DNA of 32,670 nucleotides from Clostridia bacterium (lineage in GTDB: Bacteria; Bacillota; Clostridia; Peptostreptococcales; Acidaminobacteraceae), in contig JAFGVN010000085.1 in assembly GCA_016937975.1 (NCBI GenBank), positions 1-32,670 on the forward strand, read 5' to 3'. The notes under the pieces are model-generated. The model did no database searches and was not told the DNA's origin. It saw nothing but the letters and a program-made list of their open reading frames with translations. Positions 26,799 to 32,670 of this stretch are shown here, one piece after another (positions within the stretch are counted from its first letter, which is position 1; the number at the start of each line of letters is the position of its first letter). A program made the position numbers and the translations under genes.

Positions 26799-28698
26799 AA
26801 TGATCTCCTAGTTCATCAAAAGTTATTACACAATTCCGACCTTTTCTTTTAGCATCATAAAGGGCTTGATCTGCTTTCTGCAGTAATGCTCGAGCATCAT
26901 CTAGTCCAATATCCACTTTAGCAATACCCATACTGATGGTGATTTGCAAGCTATCCTGGTAATAACTTTCAATGGCTTTTCTTATCTTTTCAGCAATTTT
27001 TTTGCTGTTTTCTAAATCCGATTCCACAATCATGATTACAAATTCATCTCCGCCCCAACGAGCCACTACATCTGAAGCTCTTACATGAGATTTTAACAAT
27101 TCTGCAACACCTTTTAAAACATCATCACCTTTGTTGTGACCATACCGATCATTAATGTTTTTAAAATCATCCACATCTAAAATAATCAAACAAAAATCAG
27201 AGAAATAGCGTTTCGATCGTTTAAGCTCATTGTCTAATAGATCCTCGAACTTTCTACGATTGCTTACACCTGTTAGAGAATCTGTTGTCGCCTCTAACAA
27301 ATGTTTTTTTGCTCTTTCATCTGCTTGTCTTTTTTCTATTTGAGATTCAACCAATTGATTGGTTCTTTTCTTGATTTTATTGGCCATCACTACAAACTCG
27401 TGACTTAATGAATCTATTTCCTCGATGCCTGACTGCTTTAAAGGGTTTACATTTAAATCAACAACAGACATATTTCTCACAATATCAGCCAAATTCATTA
27501 ATGGTTTTGAAATTCTTTCAGAAACACCACGTATTCTTATGACATAAAGCATAGCCACCATACAACTGATACCTACTAAAACAAACATCACAGTAACTGT
27601 AATTTGATTCACCAATTCTCCCTTTTGAAACAAAGTATATGTAACTGTTTCGTAATCTGAGAACACCAACAAACTCCAATTCAAATTAGAAATATTACTG
27701 GCTGTAACCATATAATCACCTTTTCTAATTGGGTTAATATAAGAAATGGTATTCACATCAAAGTCGAAATTCTCTTCTATTTTCATAGAAGATGGCAAGT
27801 AAGTAATATTCTCTTCCTCGTCAATTTCTGCGTTAACACTTTTAATGCCTAAAATATCTGCAGCAACATCGTTATATGAAACAATGTATCCAGCTTCATT
27901 GATGACTATTAAAGGTTTGTTGACTATTTTACTTCTTTCTAAAATCTTGCTTTGAATGGATCTTAGAGGAATATCTAAACCAATAACCCCTTCCAAACGA
28001 ATCTTTGAGTAAACTGGTGCGATTAGTGACACCACCCAACCTTGCCCTGCAGGATCATAATAGGGATCTACCCATACTGTTTTTTTATCTGGATTATGTA
28101 TTTCATCTGCTAAATAATAAAAATTATATGTTGAAATATCAACTGAACCACCAAAAACAGAAGCAACATCTGGTATATATGGCATCAAACGATTCATACT
28201 ATCCCAAGTGTTAAAATAAACTTGTGTAATCAAATCAGTTTGCATGAGAACATCACTATAATACTCATCAAGAGCCTCTGTTTTTTTCATTTTATTGATA
28301 GTATACTCATTTTCAGGTGAAATGTTACTATAATACACACTACTACCGGTATGCTCTTTTTTATAAAGTGCACCATTCTCCGCTTTTTCAATAGTAATAT
28401 CATACAATGGTGCATCTTCATAATTTAAAAACAAGGCTTCATGTTTTCTCAGTAATAAATCCATTTTTTTATAAACTTGACCGACGGCGTCTTCAATAAT
28501 TCTTGCTTCATAAGCAGTCTCATTTTGCAGTTGCTTTAATAATCGCCCTTCAAATTCATCTGAGAACAAGGCTTTTGCATTGTAGTTTGTAAAAATAAAC
28601 GCAACAAAAATTACCATTGATAAAACAGTAAAGGACAAAAGAATATATCTGTACATTGTTTTTCTTAAAATATGCAATAAACTCTTGGTCTTTTTCAT
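26788..28698 (-). CDS. Membrane sensor diguanylate cyclase (Cache-HAMP-GGDEF)
   Basis: This 636-aa protein makes c-di-GMP from two GTP. A first membrane helix (ILLSFTVLSMVIFVAFIF) is followed by a large extracellular double-Cache-like sensor region (about 40-350, with WVDPYYDPAGQGWVVSLIAPVY and VIGLDIPL). A second helix (VTVMFVLVGISCMVAMLYVI) and a HAMP segment come next. A short coiled linker leads to the GGDEF domain, with a canonical G549-GDEF and inhibitory RxxD site R540-D543 (RASD). I chose the ATG at 28698: GAGG lies about 6 nt upstream and the hydrophobic helix then sits close to the N-terminus. The frame extends to 28785 without a good start. The sensor ligand is unknown; Cache domains often bind small metabolites or amino acids. 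Confidence 0.92.
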   Translation of the reverse strand: MKKTKSLLHILRKTMYRYILLSFTVLSMVIFVAFIFTNYNAKALFSDEFEGRLLKQLQNETAYEARIIEDAVGQVYKKMDLLLRKHEALFLNYEDAPLYDITIEKAENGALYKKEHTGSSVYYSNISPENEYTINKMKKTEALDEYYSDVLMQTDLITQVYFNTWDSMNRLMPYIPDVASVFGGSVDISTYNFYYLADEIHNPDKKTVWVDPYYDPAGQGWVVSLIAPVYSKIRLEGVIGLDIPLRSIQSKILERSKIVNKPLIVINEAGYIVSYNDVAADILGIKSVNAEIDEEENITYLPSSMKIEENFDFDVNTISYINPIRKGDYMVTASNISNLNWSLLVFSDYETVTYTLFQKGELVNQITVTVMFVLVGISCMVAMLYVIRIRGVSERISKPLMNLADIVRNMSVVDLNVNPLKQSGIEEIDSLSHEFVVMANKIKKRTNQLVESQIEKRQADERAKKHLLEATTDSLTGVSNRRKFEDLLDNELKRSKRYFSDFCLIILDVDDFKNINDRYGHNKGDDVLKGVAELLKSHVRASDVVARWGGDEFVIMIVESDLENSKKIAEKIRKAIESYYQDSLQITISMGIAKVDIGLDDARALLQKADQALYDAKRKGRNCVITFDELGDHYEK

Positions 28699-28796
28699 AA
28701 GAACCTCACTTAAAGATTCTATACCCCAAAAATATTTTAAAATGCAAAATTTCGACACTTCAAATTTATTCTCATTTTTTTCCAATACACTAAATC

Positions 28797-28802
28797 ATTA
28801 TA
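28797..28802 (-). promoter_or_regulatory. TATAAT -10 box candidate for the c-di-GMP gene pair
   Basis: A perfect TATAAT on the minus strand lies about 100 nt before the cyclase start. The -35 region at normal spacing is poor, so the evidence is limited to the -10 box and its position. Confidence 0.35.
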
Positions 28803-28886
28803 ATGAAATCAGATCAAAAAAACCACATTATTTTACGATTTAAAATTCTCTTAATATGATTTTTATCAGATTACCATAATTTAAAC

Positions 28887-28920
28887 AAAAAAAAGGCACA
28901 GAATCTTAAGATTCCATGTC
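28887..28920 (-). terminator. Intrinsic terminator of the queuosine salvage operon
   Basis: Arms at 28895-28905 and 28910-28920 pair around a TTAA loop (about 11 bp with two G-U pairs and one mismatch). Eight T follow on the minus strand. It lies 7 nt after the transporter stop codon. Confidence 0.8.
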
Positions 28921-28926
28921 TCTATT

Positions 28927-29610
28927 TTATGCTTCTTCTATAGGATTGATACTTCTCATCCAATAAACGAATGGTGTATCCAATAAACTCGTAATGACTT
29001 TGATGACATAAGCTGTCCAGAAAATATTCCAAACAATTGAAACTTCAAAGACACCTAAAAATGCAATGAAAGTAAAGATTGCTGTGTCAATGGCTTGTGA
29101 CACTAATGTACTGCCATTGTTTCTAATCCACAGTTGAGATCTTGATGAAAATTTACCTTTGATCTTATCAAAGATTAAAACATCAAGGGATTGACTCACA
29201 ATATACGCGGTTAATGAGCCTAATGTTAATCTTGGTAGAATTGAAAATACGACTGACAAAGCATCTTGGGCAAAATCCTCAGGATGCGGTGTAAATGCTA
29301 AGGCTACTTGTGTTATAACTGTAAAAGCAATCATTACAACAAATCCAATATATACTGCCTTCTGTGCTTTCTTACGACCATATTTTTCGTTAATTAAATC
29401 CGTCGCAAGGAATATACTACCATACATCACATTTCCTAGTGTTGCTGTTAGACCAAATAAGGTTACCATTTTAACAACCTGAATGTTTGCAGCAACAATA
29501 GCAAAACCAATCCATACATATAAACCAGTTAAACCAAATAATTTATACGTTCCAACCAATAATCCAAATTGTAACAATACAAATAAAAACCATAATAATT
29601 CGTTACTCAT
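28927..29610 (-). CDS. yhhQ: Queuosine precursor transporter, YhhQ/QPTR family
   Basis: This 227-aa inner-membrane protein has about six helices and imports a queuosine precursor (preQ0, preQ1 or queuine, depending on subgroup). Family blocks are LGNVMYGSIFLATDLINEKYG (about 58-78), LTAYIVSQSLDVLIFDKIK, and SQLWIRNNGSTLVSQAIDT with the conserved RNNGST. The full length is typical for the DUF165/YhhQ family. The gene overlaps the upstream radical SAM gene by 8 nt, with GGAGGA inside that gene as ribosome binding site, so both proteins are coupled. Pairing with a QueL-like enzyme and a preQ1 riboswitch candidate suggests that queuine or preQ1 is the imported species. Confidence 0.93.
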   Translation of the reverse strand: MSNELLWFLFVLLQFGLLVGTYKLFGLTGLYVWIGFAIVAANIQVVKMVTLFGLTATLGNVMYGSIFLATDLINEKYGRKKAQKAVYIGFVVMIAFTVITQVALAFTPHPEDFAQDALSVVFSILPRLTLGSLTAYIVSQSLDVLIFDKIKGKFSSRSQLWIRNNGSTLVSQAIDTAIFTFIAFLGVFEVSIVWNIFWTAYVIKVITSLLDTPFVYWMRSINPIEEA

Positions 29611-30307
29611 TCTTTCCTCCTACACCGTAATCTGTATTATGCCATAAAACATCTACATGAGGCATATCTTCTAAAAACCTGTATTCCTTTTCAAACCACT
29701 TTATTAATTGATCATCTGCTTTGATCTCAGTACTGTTATTCACAAAAACATTCACACAGACTCTCTCAAAATAATCGAGAGCTATTTGGATATCCTTTGA
29801 GATTATTTCTTTGGTTTGTCCCTGAATACCTACCATTAGGCATATTGAAGAAAATTGCTTTGAAACTTCCTGTGGATTCTTAAATACAACACCTTTTTTT
29901 AAAATTTCATTTCGAAAGGTCTGATCAAAGGTTTCAATGCCAGTTTTAAAAATAATTTTAACATTAAAAAAGTCTCGAATTTCATCCAACCGGTTACGAT
30001 ACATGTAATGACTCTCAAAATAAAGGGTTTCAATGCCTTTTTCTTCAACAACAGCCTTTATGTCTTTAAGAGTCTCGGTTGGTAATTCGAAACAACTACC
30101 TGAATTGATAATTTCTAATTGTTTTTGTGAACCTGTGATTTGTTCTAATACGGTTCTGTTTGTTTCAATAATTTCCTCTACTGCTGTAGAGTTATCATGA
30201 ATGTAATCACAAAAAGTGCATCTTCCCCATTTACAGGGTGTAGATTTTAATAAGACAATTTCTCTTGGGTTCTTTTCTGTGATTACATGATATCTGTCTA
30301 TAGACAT
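29603..30307 (-). CDS. Radical SAM enzyme, probable queuine lyase (QueL-like)
   Basis: This 234-aa protein has the radical SAM cluster motif CKWGRCTFC (C25, C30, C33; spacing Cx4Cx2C). Family-like blocks follow (EIINSGSCFELP, TLYFESHYMYRN, KTGIETFDQTFRNEIL, ICLMVGIQGQT). In Clostridioides difficile, QueL is a radical SAM enzyme reported to release preQ1 from queuine; its size and context agree. Here the gene is coupled to a YhhQ-type transporter and sits behind a preQ1-I riboswitch candidate, so salvage of queuine to preQ1 is the best reading. I did not verify similarity to QueL directly. I chose the ATG at 30307 (AAGGAG 9 nt upstream). ATG 30313 is only 3 nt from that site, and the longer frame to 30352 would start inside the riboswitch. 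Confidence 0.7.
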   Translation of the reverse strand: MSIDRYHVITEKNPREIVLLKSTPCKWGRCTFCDYIHDNSTAVEEIIETNRTVLEQITGSQKQLEIINSGSCFELPTETLKDIKAVVEEKGIETLYFESHYMYRNRLDEIRDFFNVKIIFKTGIETFDQTFRNEILKKGVVFKNPQEVSKQFSSICLMVGIQGQTKEIISKDIQIALDYFERVCVNVFVNNSTEIKADDQLIKWFEKEYRFLEDMPHVDVLWHNTDYGVGGKNE

Positions 30308-30316
30308 ATGCATCAA

Positions 30317-30356
30317 CTCCTTGTTTTTTATTAGTGGGTTCCAAGTAAACACTCTT
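30317..30356 (-). promoter_or_regulatory. preQ1-I riboswitch candidate controlling queL-yhhQ
   Basis: On the minus strand, P1 can form from AGTG and CACT. The loop carries TTTACTTGGAACC with a C just before the P1 3' arm. An A-rich stretch (AATAAAAAA) then leads to CAAGGAG. Loop CTTG pairs with CAAG to form the pseudoknot, which includes the start of the ribosome binding site, so ligand binding would block translation. The order and the end (CACTAATAAAAAACAAGGAG) closely parallel the B. subtilis queC preQ1-I aptamer (CCTCTATAAAAAACTAAGGA) as recalled. P1 is only 4 bp, shorter than usual. Confidence 0.68.
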
Positions 30357-30369
30357 AAAGACGAATTTT

Positions 30370-30397
30370 ATTATACCATAGAGAAAAAATAAGTAAA
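30370..30397 (-). promoter_or_regulatory. Promoter of the queL-yhhQ operon
   Basis: TTTACT (30397-30392), a 16-nt spacer and TATAAT (30375-30370) lie on the minus strand, with an upstream TGG giving an extended -10. Transcription would start just before the riboswitch candidate. Confidence 0.6.
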
Positions 30398-30404
30398 GTT
30401 TTTC

Positions 30405-30438
30405 ATTTAAAAACCTTAGTGAAGGTCTCACTAAGGTT
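30405..30438 (-). terminator. Intrinsic terminator of the LspA-like gene
   Basis: AACCTTAGTGA (30412-30422) and TCACTAAGGTT (30428-30438) form an 11-bp stem with a 5-nt loop, followed by TTT and more A/T on the minus strand. It separates this gene from the queuosine operon. Confidence 0.78.
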
Positions 30439-30442
30439 GACT

Positions 30443-30970
30443 TTACTTTGATTTTTTTAAAAAGTTCATAAAGTTTTTCAAGATATGATTACTTTCTTTA
30501 GTTCTGAAGCCTTGATGATCAATCAAATAAATAATAATCATTAGACCTATGAATACATTGATAAATACATCCTTTAAGTCAAAAGTAAAATGATTTTGAA
30601 CGTAGATGTAATCTAAACTTCCATCCCAGAATACTTTATCAACAAAGGAACATAATCCGCCAGCCAATAAAAAAGCAAAAGCAATTGAAACTATTTTGGA
30701 ATTTAATTTCAAACTTACTAAGTACTGATATACTAGGAAAACCAAAACTACAATAAACCCAACCAAAACAATATGAATCGCCTTTGAAACGCCAAGGTTA
30801 AATAAAGAATTAATCCAAGAATAATCTCTATTAAACATTGGACGGAAATATAAAAAGTTATTTATAATCACTTGATTTGAAGTTAAATGTTTTGTATTAA
30901 TAATAACTTTAATACCTTGTTCAATAAAAAATAAAAAAGCAACTAGACTGTAAAAATATCTTTTCTTCAT
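30443..30970 (-). CDS. Divergent signal peptidase II (LspA) family protein
   Basis: This 175-aa membrane protein has four hydrophobic segments. The LspA pattern is recognisable. EQGIKVII in helix 1 stands for the usual D-Q..K. NLGVSKA resembles the N-x-G-A motif. GGLCSFVDKVFWDGSLDYI stands for GN..DR...G.V.D, and FDLKDVFINVFIG for FN.AD..I..G. Both catalytic Asp positions (in VDK and LKD) are kept. Signal peptidase II cleaves lipoprotein signal peptides after lipidation. The changes at Asn and Arg positions and the Asp-to-Glu in helix 1 suggest a paralogue with altered substrate or activity, and a housekeeping lspA elsewhere. It lies 18 nt after the VanY-type lipoprotein gene and may be co-transcribed with it. 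Confidence 0.75.
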   Translation of the reverse strand: MKKRYFYSLVAFLFFIEQGIKVIINTKHLTSNQVIINNFLYFRPMFNRDYSWINSLFNLGVSKAIHIVLVGFIVVLVFLVYQYLVSLKLNSKIVSIAFAFLLAGGLCSFVDKVFWDGSLDYIYVQNHFTFDLKDVFINVFIGLMIIIYLIDHQGFRTKESNHILKNFMNFLKKSK

Positions 30971-30988
30971 GTTTACGATTACCCTTTC

Positions 30989-32002
30989 TTACTTAGATAA
31001 ATATTCATCTAAGGTTTCACCTGAATCCATTAAATCCTTAGCCAGATTGGAATCACCAATATATCTATAATGCCATGGTTCATAAATATATCCTGTAATT
31101 TCAGTTTTGTCCTCTGCATATCTTAAGATAAAGCCATATTCATAGGCATGTTTATTTAACCACGCATAAGCTTCTGTTGTATCAAAACTTTGACTTAAAC
31201 CATAATCCATTGCAGCACAGGTAATATCAATTGCTAAACCTGTTTGATGCTCACTTTCTCCAGGGATGGCTACCACTTTTTCAGCTTCATTAAAACCATA
31301 ATTAGAGACACGCGTATTGAATAAACCTTCCTGATAATCATAGCTTCTGTATCCAGATGCCAAGATTAACTCAATACCGTCAGCAAGTGCATCAGCAAAC
31401 ATTTTTTCAGTTATGGTTGCCACATGATCCGGTAATTCAATGGATTTATTTTTAGCAACTTCAACTTCACGTAAAGTAGAAGGCACAAAATCACTTGGTA
31501 AATAAAAGTTCTTGTTAATGAGTACTAAATTCCCACCCAGACCAGGCGCTTCATTTTGAATTCGTAAATCAACTAAAAGCTCCTTGGTCATTTCATCATA
31601 AATACCTACTGAAAGCTGGTTGTCTTTTTGAAAGGATTCAAGTTTATTTTGTGTATCCTGACCATAAGCACCATCTCGTTTAGTATAATAACCTGCAATC
31701 TTCAAACTTTCTTGAAGCCACATAATATCTTCTTTAGATAAATTATCTTTATTTTTTTCCATAGGATCAATAATGACTTCCTCAACTTCCACTAGTGGAG
31801 CTTCTATTTCAGTAGTATTTTCAAAATCAACCTGTTCAGATTTTTCTTCATTCATTTGATTTTCATCTTCTATCACTTGATTTTCATCTGGTAAAGTAAC
31901 TTCCATAAAATCATCATTTGTAAAATTTATCTTTGTATTTTCATTTTGATCTTTACAGCTGATTAGGAGTAAAGCCAAAGCTACAACTGCTATTTTTTTC
32001 AT
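30989..32002 (-). CDS. D-alanyl-D-alanine carboxypeptidase lipoprotein (VanY/M15B) with peptidoglycan-binding domain
   Basis: This 337-aa exported lipoprotein trims the terminal D-Ala of peptidoglycan stem peptides. The signal peptide ends in lipobox LLISC (C16). An acidic linker (Glu/Asp/Asn-rich, to about residue 85) leads to a peptidoglycan-binding type 1 domain (about 90-145: IMWLQESLKIAGYY, DGAYGQDTQNKLESFQKDN). The M15 domain follows, with ASGYRSYDYQ, GESEHQTGLAIDIT (Zn ligands His and Asp) and EPWHYRYIG (catalytic Glu and Zn His). The domain order is typical of clostridial VanY-like enzymes. AGAGGTG precedes the ATG. The nearby LspA-like protein could in principle mature it. Nothing else of a vancomycin-resistance cluster is present, so it is probably a wall-remodelling enzyme. 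Confidence 0.92.
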   Translation of the reverse strand: MKKIAVVALALLLISCKDQNENTKINFTNDDFMEVTLPDENQVIEDENQMNEEKSEQVDFENTTEIEAPLVEVEEVIIDPMEKNKDNLSKEDIMWLQESLKIAGYYTKRDGAYGQDTQNKLESFQKDNQLSVGIYDEMTKELLVDLRIQNEAPGLGGNLVLINKNFYLPSDFVPSTLREVEVAKNKSIELPDHVATITEKMFADALADGIELILASGYRSYDYQEGLFNTRVSNYGFNEAEKVVAIPGESEHQTGLAIDITCAAMDYGLSQSFDTTEAYAWLNKHAYEYGFILRYAEDKTEITGYIYEPWHYRYIGDSNLAKDLMDSGETLDEYLSK

Positions 32003-32024
32003 AATTCACCTCTTCAACTACATC

Positions 32025-32033
32025 ATTATAACA
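32025..32033 (-). promoter_or_regulatory. Extended -10 promoter of the VanY-type gene
   Basis: TGTTATAAT on the minus strand (TATAAT at 32030-32025 with TGn) lies 23 nt before the start codon. No clear -35 is visible. Confidence 0.45.
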
Positions 32034-32157
32034 TATTTGCAGGTCAATATAATGGATAATATAAAATTCTAATTTATCCGAAATTAAGTTAAATTATTTT
32101 TGGACTTTATGCTAGTGAAAACAATTGTTTACACTAAAACTGAAAAAAGGTGATTGA

Positions 32158-32214
32158 ATGTTTACTAAAGATTTAATTTTTAATGTAATTCACCATGCAA
32201 AGTTAGCACTTTAA
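32158..32214 (+). CDS. 18-codon leader peptide ORF upstream of the TrmH-type gene
   Basis: An ATG preceded at good spacing by AAAGGTGA opens an 18-codon frame encoding MFTKDLIFNVIHHAKLAL. Its last codons and stop lie inside the first arm and loop of a stem-loop that precedes the methyltransferase gene. The position, length, ribosome binding site and overlap with alternative stems are typical of leader peptides in translational attenuators. It is not rich in one amino acid, so classic amino-acid attenuation is unlikely. Confidence 0.55.
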   Translation: MFTKDLIFNVIHHAKLAL

Positions 32215-32299
32215 AGACGGCATTGCATGGTGTTATAAGCCGCATACTTGAAGTGTAACTTTGCTCTTTAATTAAGACTACAGATAATTTAAGGAGTGA
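32191..32299 (+). promoter_or_regulatory. Candidate translational attenuator with mutually exclusive stems
   Basis: Stem A pairs CACCATGCAA (32191-32200) with TTGCATGGTG (32223-32232). Stem B pairs GCAAAGTTAGCACTT (32197-32211) with AAGTGTAACTTTGC (32251-32264), with one bulged base. A and B share 32197-32200 and cannot form fully together. Stem C pairs TTGCTCTTTAA (32261-32271) with TTAAGGAGTGA (32289-32299), with three G-U pairs, and covers the ribosome binding site AAGGAG of the next gene; B and C share bases 32261-32264. A ribosome held on the leader ORF would mask the first arm and change which stems form. Folded by eye only. Confidence 0.5.
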
Positions 32300-32304
32300 T
32301 GAAC

Positions 32305-32506
32305 ATGAAAAGTATTGAAATTGGGTATCGCCACCCAGCGATTCAACAATATTTAGAAACAAAAAAAGGGAATAAAAAAGACCATTTTGCCATTGAAAGT
32401 ATTTGGTCATATGAAAAAATAATCTCGACAAACTTAAAAATTGAAGATCTTTTTTATGCACCAGAATGCATTAAAGATGATTTTCAAAAAGAGGTTTTAT
32501 CTGTTA
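32305..32506 (+). pseudogene. TrmH/SpoU-family RNA 2'-O-methyltransferase, 5' part, cut by an IS element
   Basis: The first roughly 67 residues (MKSIEIGYRHPAIQQYLE, HFAIESIWSYEKII, LKIEDLFYAPE) match the N-terminal substrate-binding part of clostridial TrmH-family methyltransferases, which modify rRNA or tRNA ribose. Full proteins are about 250 aa. The frame then runs into the IS end and stops at 32607 after unrelated residues beginning near VRNLPHLAYQ, so the gene is interrupted. The SPOUT catalytic knot would lie beyond the element, outside the window. I chose the ATG at 32305, 8 nt after AAGGAG. The leader ORF and stems upstream suggest it was regulated by attenuation. The exact junction is uncertain by about 10 nt. 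Confidence 0.65.
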
Positions 32507-32670
32507 GGAACCTCCCTCACTTAGCCTATCAATTCGACTTGAAGTGGGGGTTTCTTATTTCAACTGAAACATACCTCAAACGAAGTGAATGTTTTCAGAA
32601 TTTATAAGCAACACACTCGGTGTGGGCTGGTCCTAGCCATTTACTACTTCTTGCTTACGCAATACGTAGA
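32507..32670 (-). mobile_element. Right end of a probable IS200/IS605-family (TnpB-type) element with omega-RNA-like structure
   Basis: Read on the minus strand, the last 164 nt show a chain of small hairpins (GGCT/AGCC, CACAC/GTGTG). A terminal imperfect hairpin then has arms near GAAACCCCCACTT and AAGTGAGGGAGGTTC. That pattern is typical of the 3' ends of tnpB elements, where the TnpB guide RNA scaffold ends at the element boundary and the guide is read from flanking DNA. A frame ending at 32629 on the minus strand (YVLRKQEVVNG, then stop) could be the end of tnpB. The transposase body is outside the window. The boundary is placed where the TrmH reading frame loses family similarity. Confidence 0.5.

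Noticed and set aside
32180-32461. Minus-strand open frame of 93 codons opposite the TrmH-type gene
   Set aside because: The opposite strand encodes recognisable TrmH-family sequence with a good ribosome binding site; this frame has neither.

Overview
The window looks like chromosomal DNA of a low-GC, Gram-positive, fermentative clostridial bacterium (Bacillota). This rests on AT-rich sequence, strong GGAGG ribosome binding sites, many lipoprotein signal peptides, T-tailed intrinsic terminators, LplB/LplC-YesM/YesN-type sugar systems, ThyX and c-di-GMP enzymes. I cannot name the genus. Most genes are on the minus strand. Both ends appear to run into mobile elements: a probable group II intron 5' end on the left and a probable IS200/IS605 (TnpB-type) end on the right. 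The window may therefore be a whole assembly contig that stops at multicopy repeats. Layout from right to left on the minus strand for the left third: positions 13758-9229 encode a membrane-anchored solute-binding protein, a YesM-type histidine kinase and a YesN-type AraC response regulator, closed by a terminator. Next comes a regulatory region (9061-9228) with two inverted repeats. It is followed by a beta-glucoside/oligosaccharide operon: two ABC permeases, a lipoprotein solute-binding protein, an intergenic hairpin, a YesL/DUF624 membrane protein and two GH94 phosphorylases. The last gene is a clear cellobiose phosphorylase. The apparent logic is sensing of an extracellular oligosaccharide, import, and phosphorolysis to glucose 1-phosphate, which saves ATP. 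No ABC ATPase is encoded here, so a shared MsmX-type ATPase elsewhere is expected. The middle (13918-21434) holds a VWA-domain lipoprotein, a YjbR/MmcQ protein, an unrecognised multi-pass membrane protein, and a large secreted LysM protein with two fused nucleotidase modules. Positions 21435-25132 hold an Mrp/NBP35 P-loop ATPase and, divergently, thyX (with an atypical flavin/dUMP motif) followed by an M29 aminopeptidase with a long N-terminal extension. Positions 25146-28698 hold an overlapping pair of c-di-GMP genes: a sensor GGDEF cyclase, then a GGDEF-EAL protein with a degenerate SGDEF site. The right end (28927-32670) holds a probable queuosine-precursor salvage operon (radical SAM QueL-like enzyme plus YhhQ/QPTR transporter) preceded by a good preQ1-I riboswitch candidate. 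To its right are a divergent LspA-like protein and a VanY-type D,D-carboxypeptidase lipoprotein. The last gene is a TrmH-family rRNA methyltransferase gene with an elaborate leader: an 18-codon leader ORF, mutually exclusive stems and a hairpin hiding the ribosome binding site. That gene is cut by the IS element. The two most interesting things here are this erm-like translational attenuator on a TrmH-type gene and the riboswitch-controlled queuine salvage pair.
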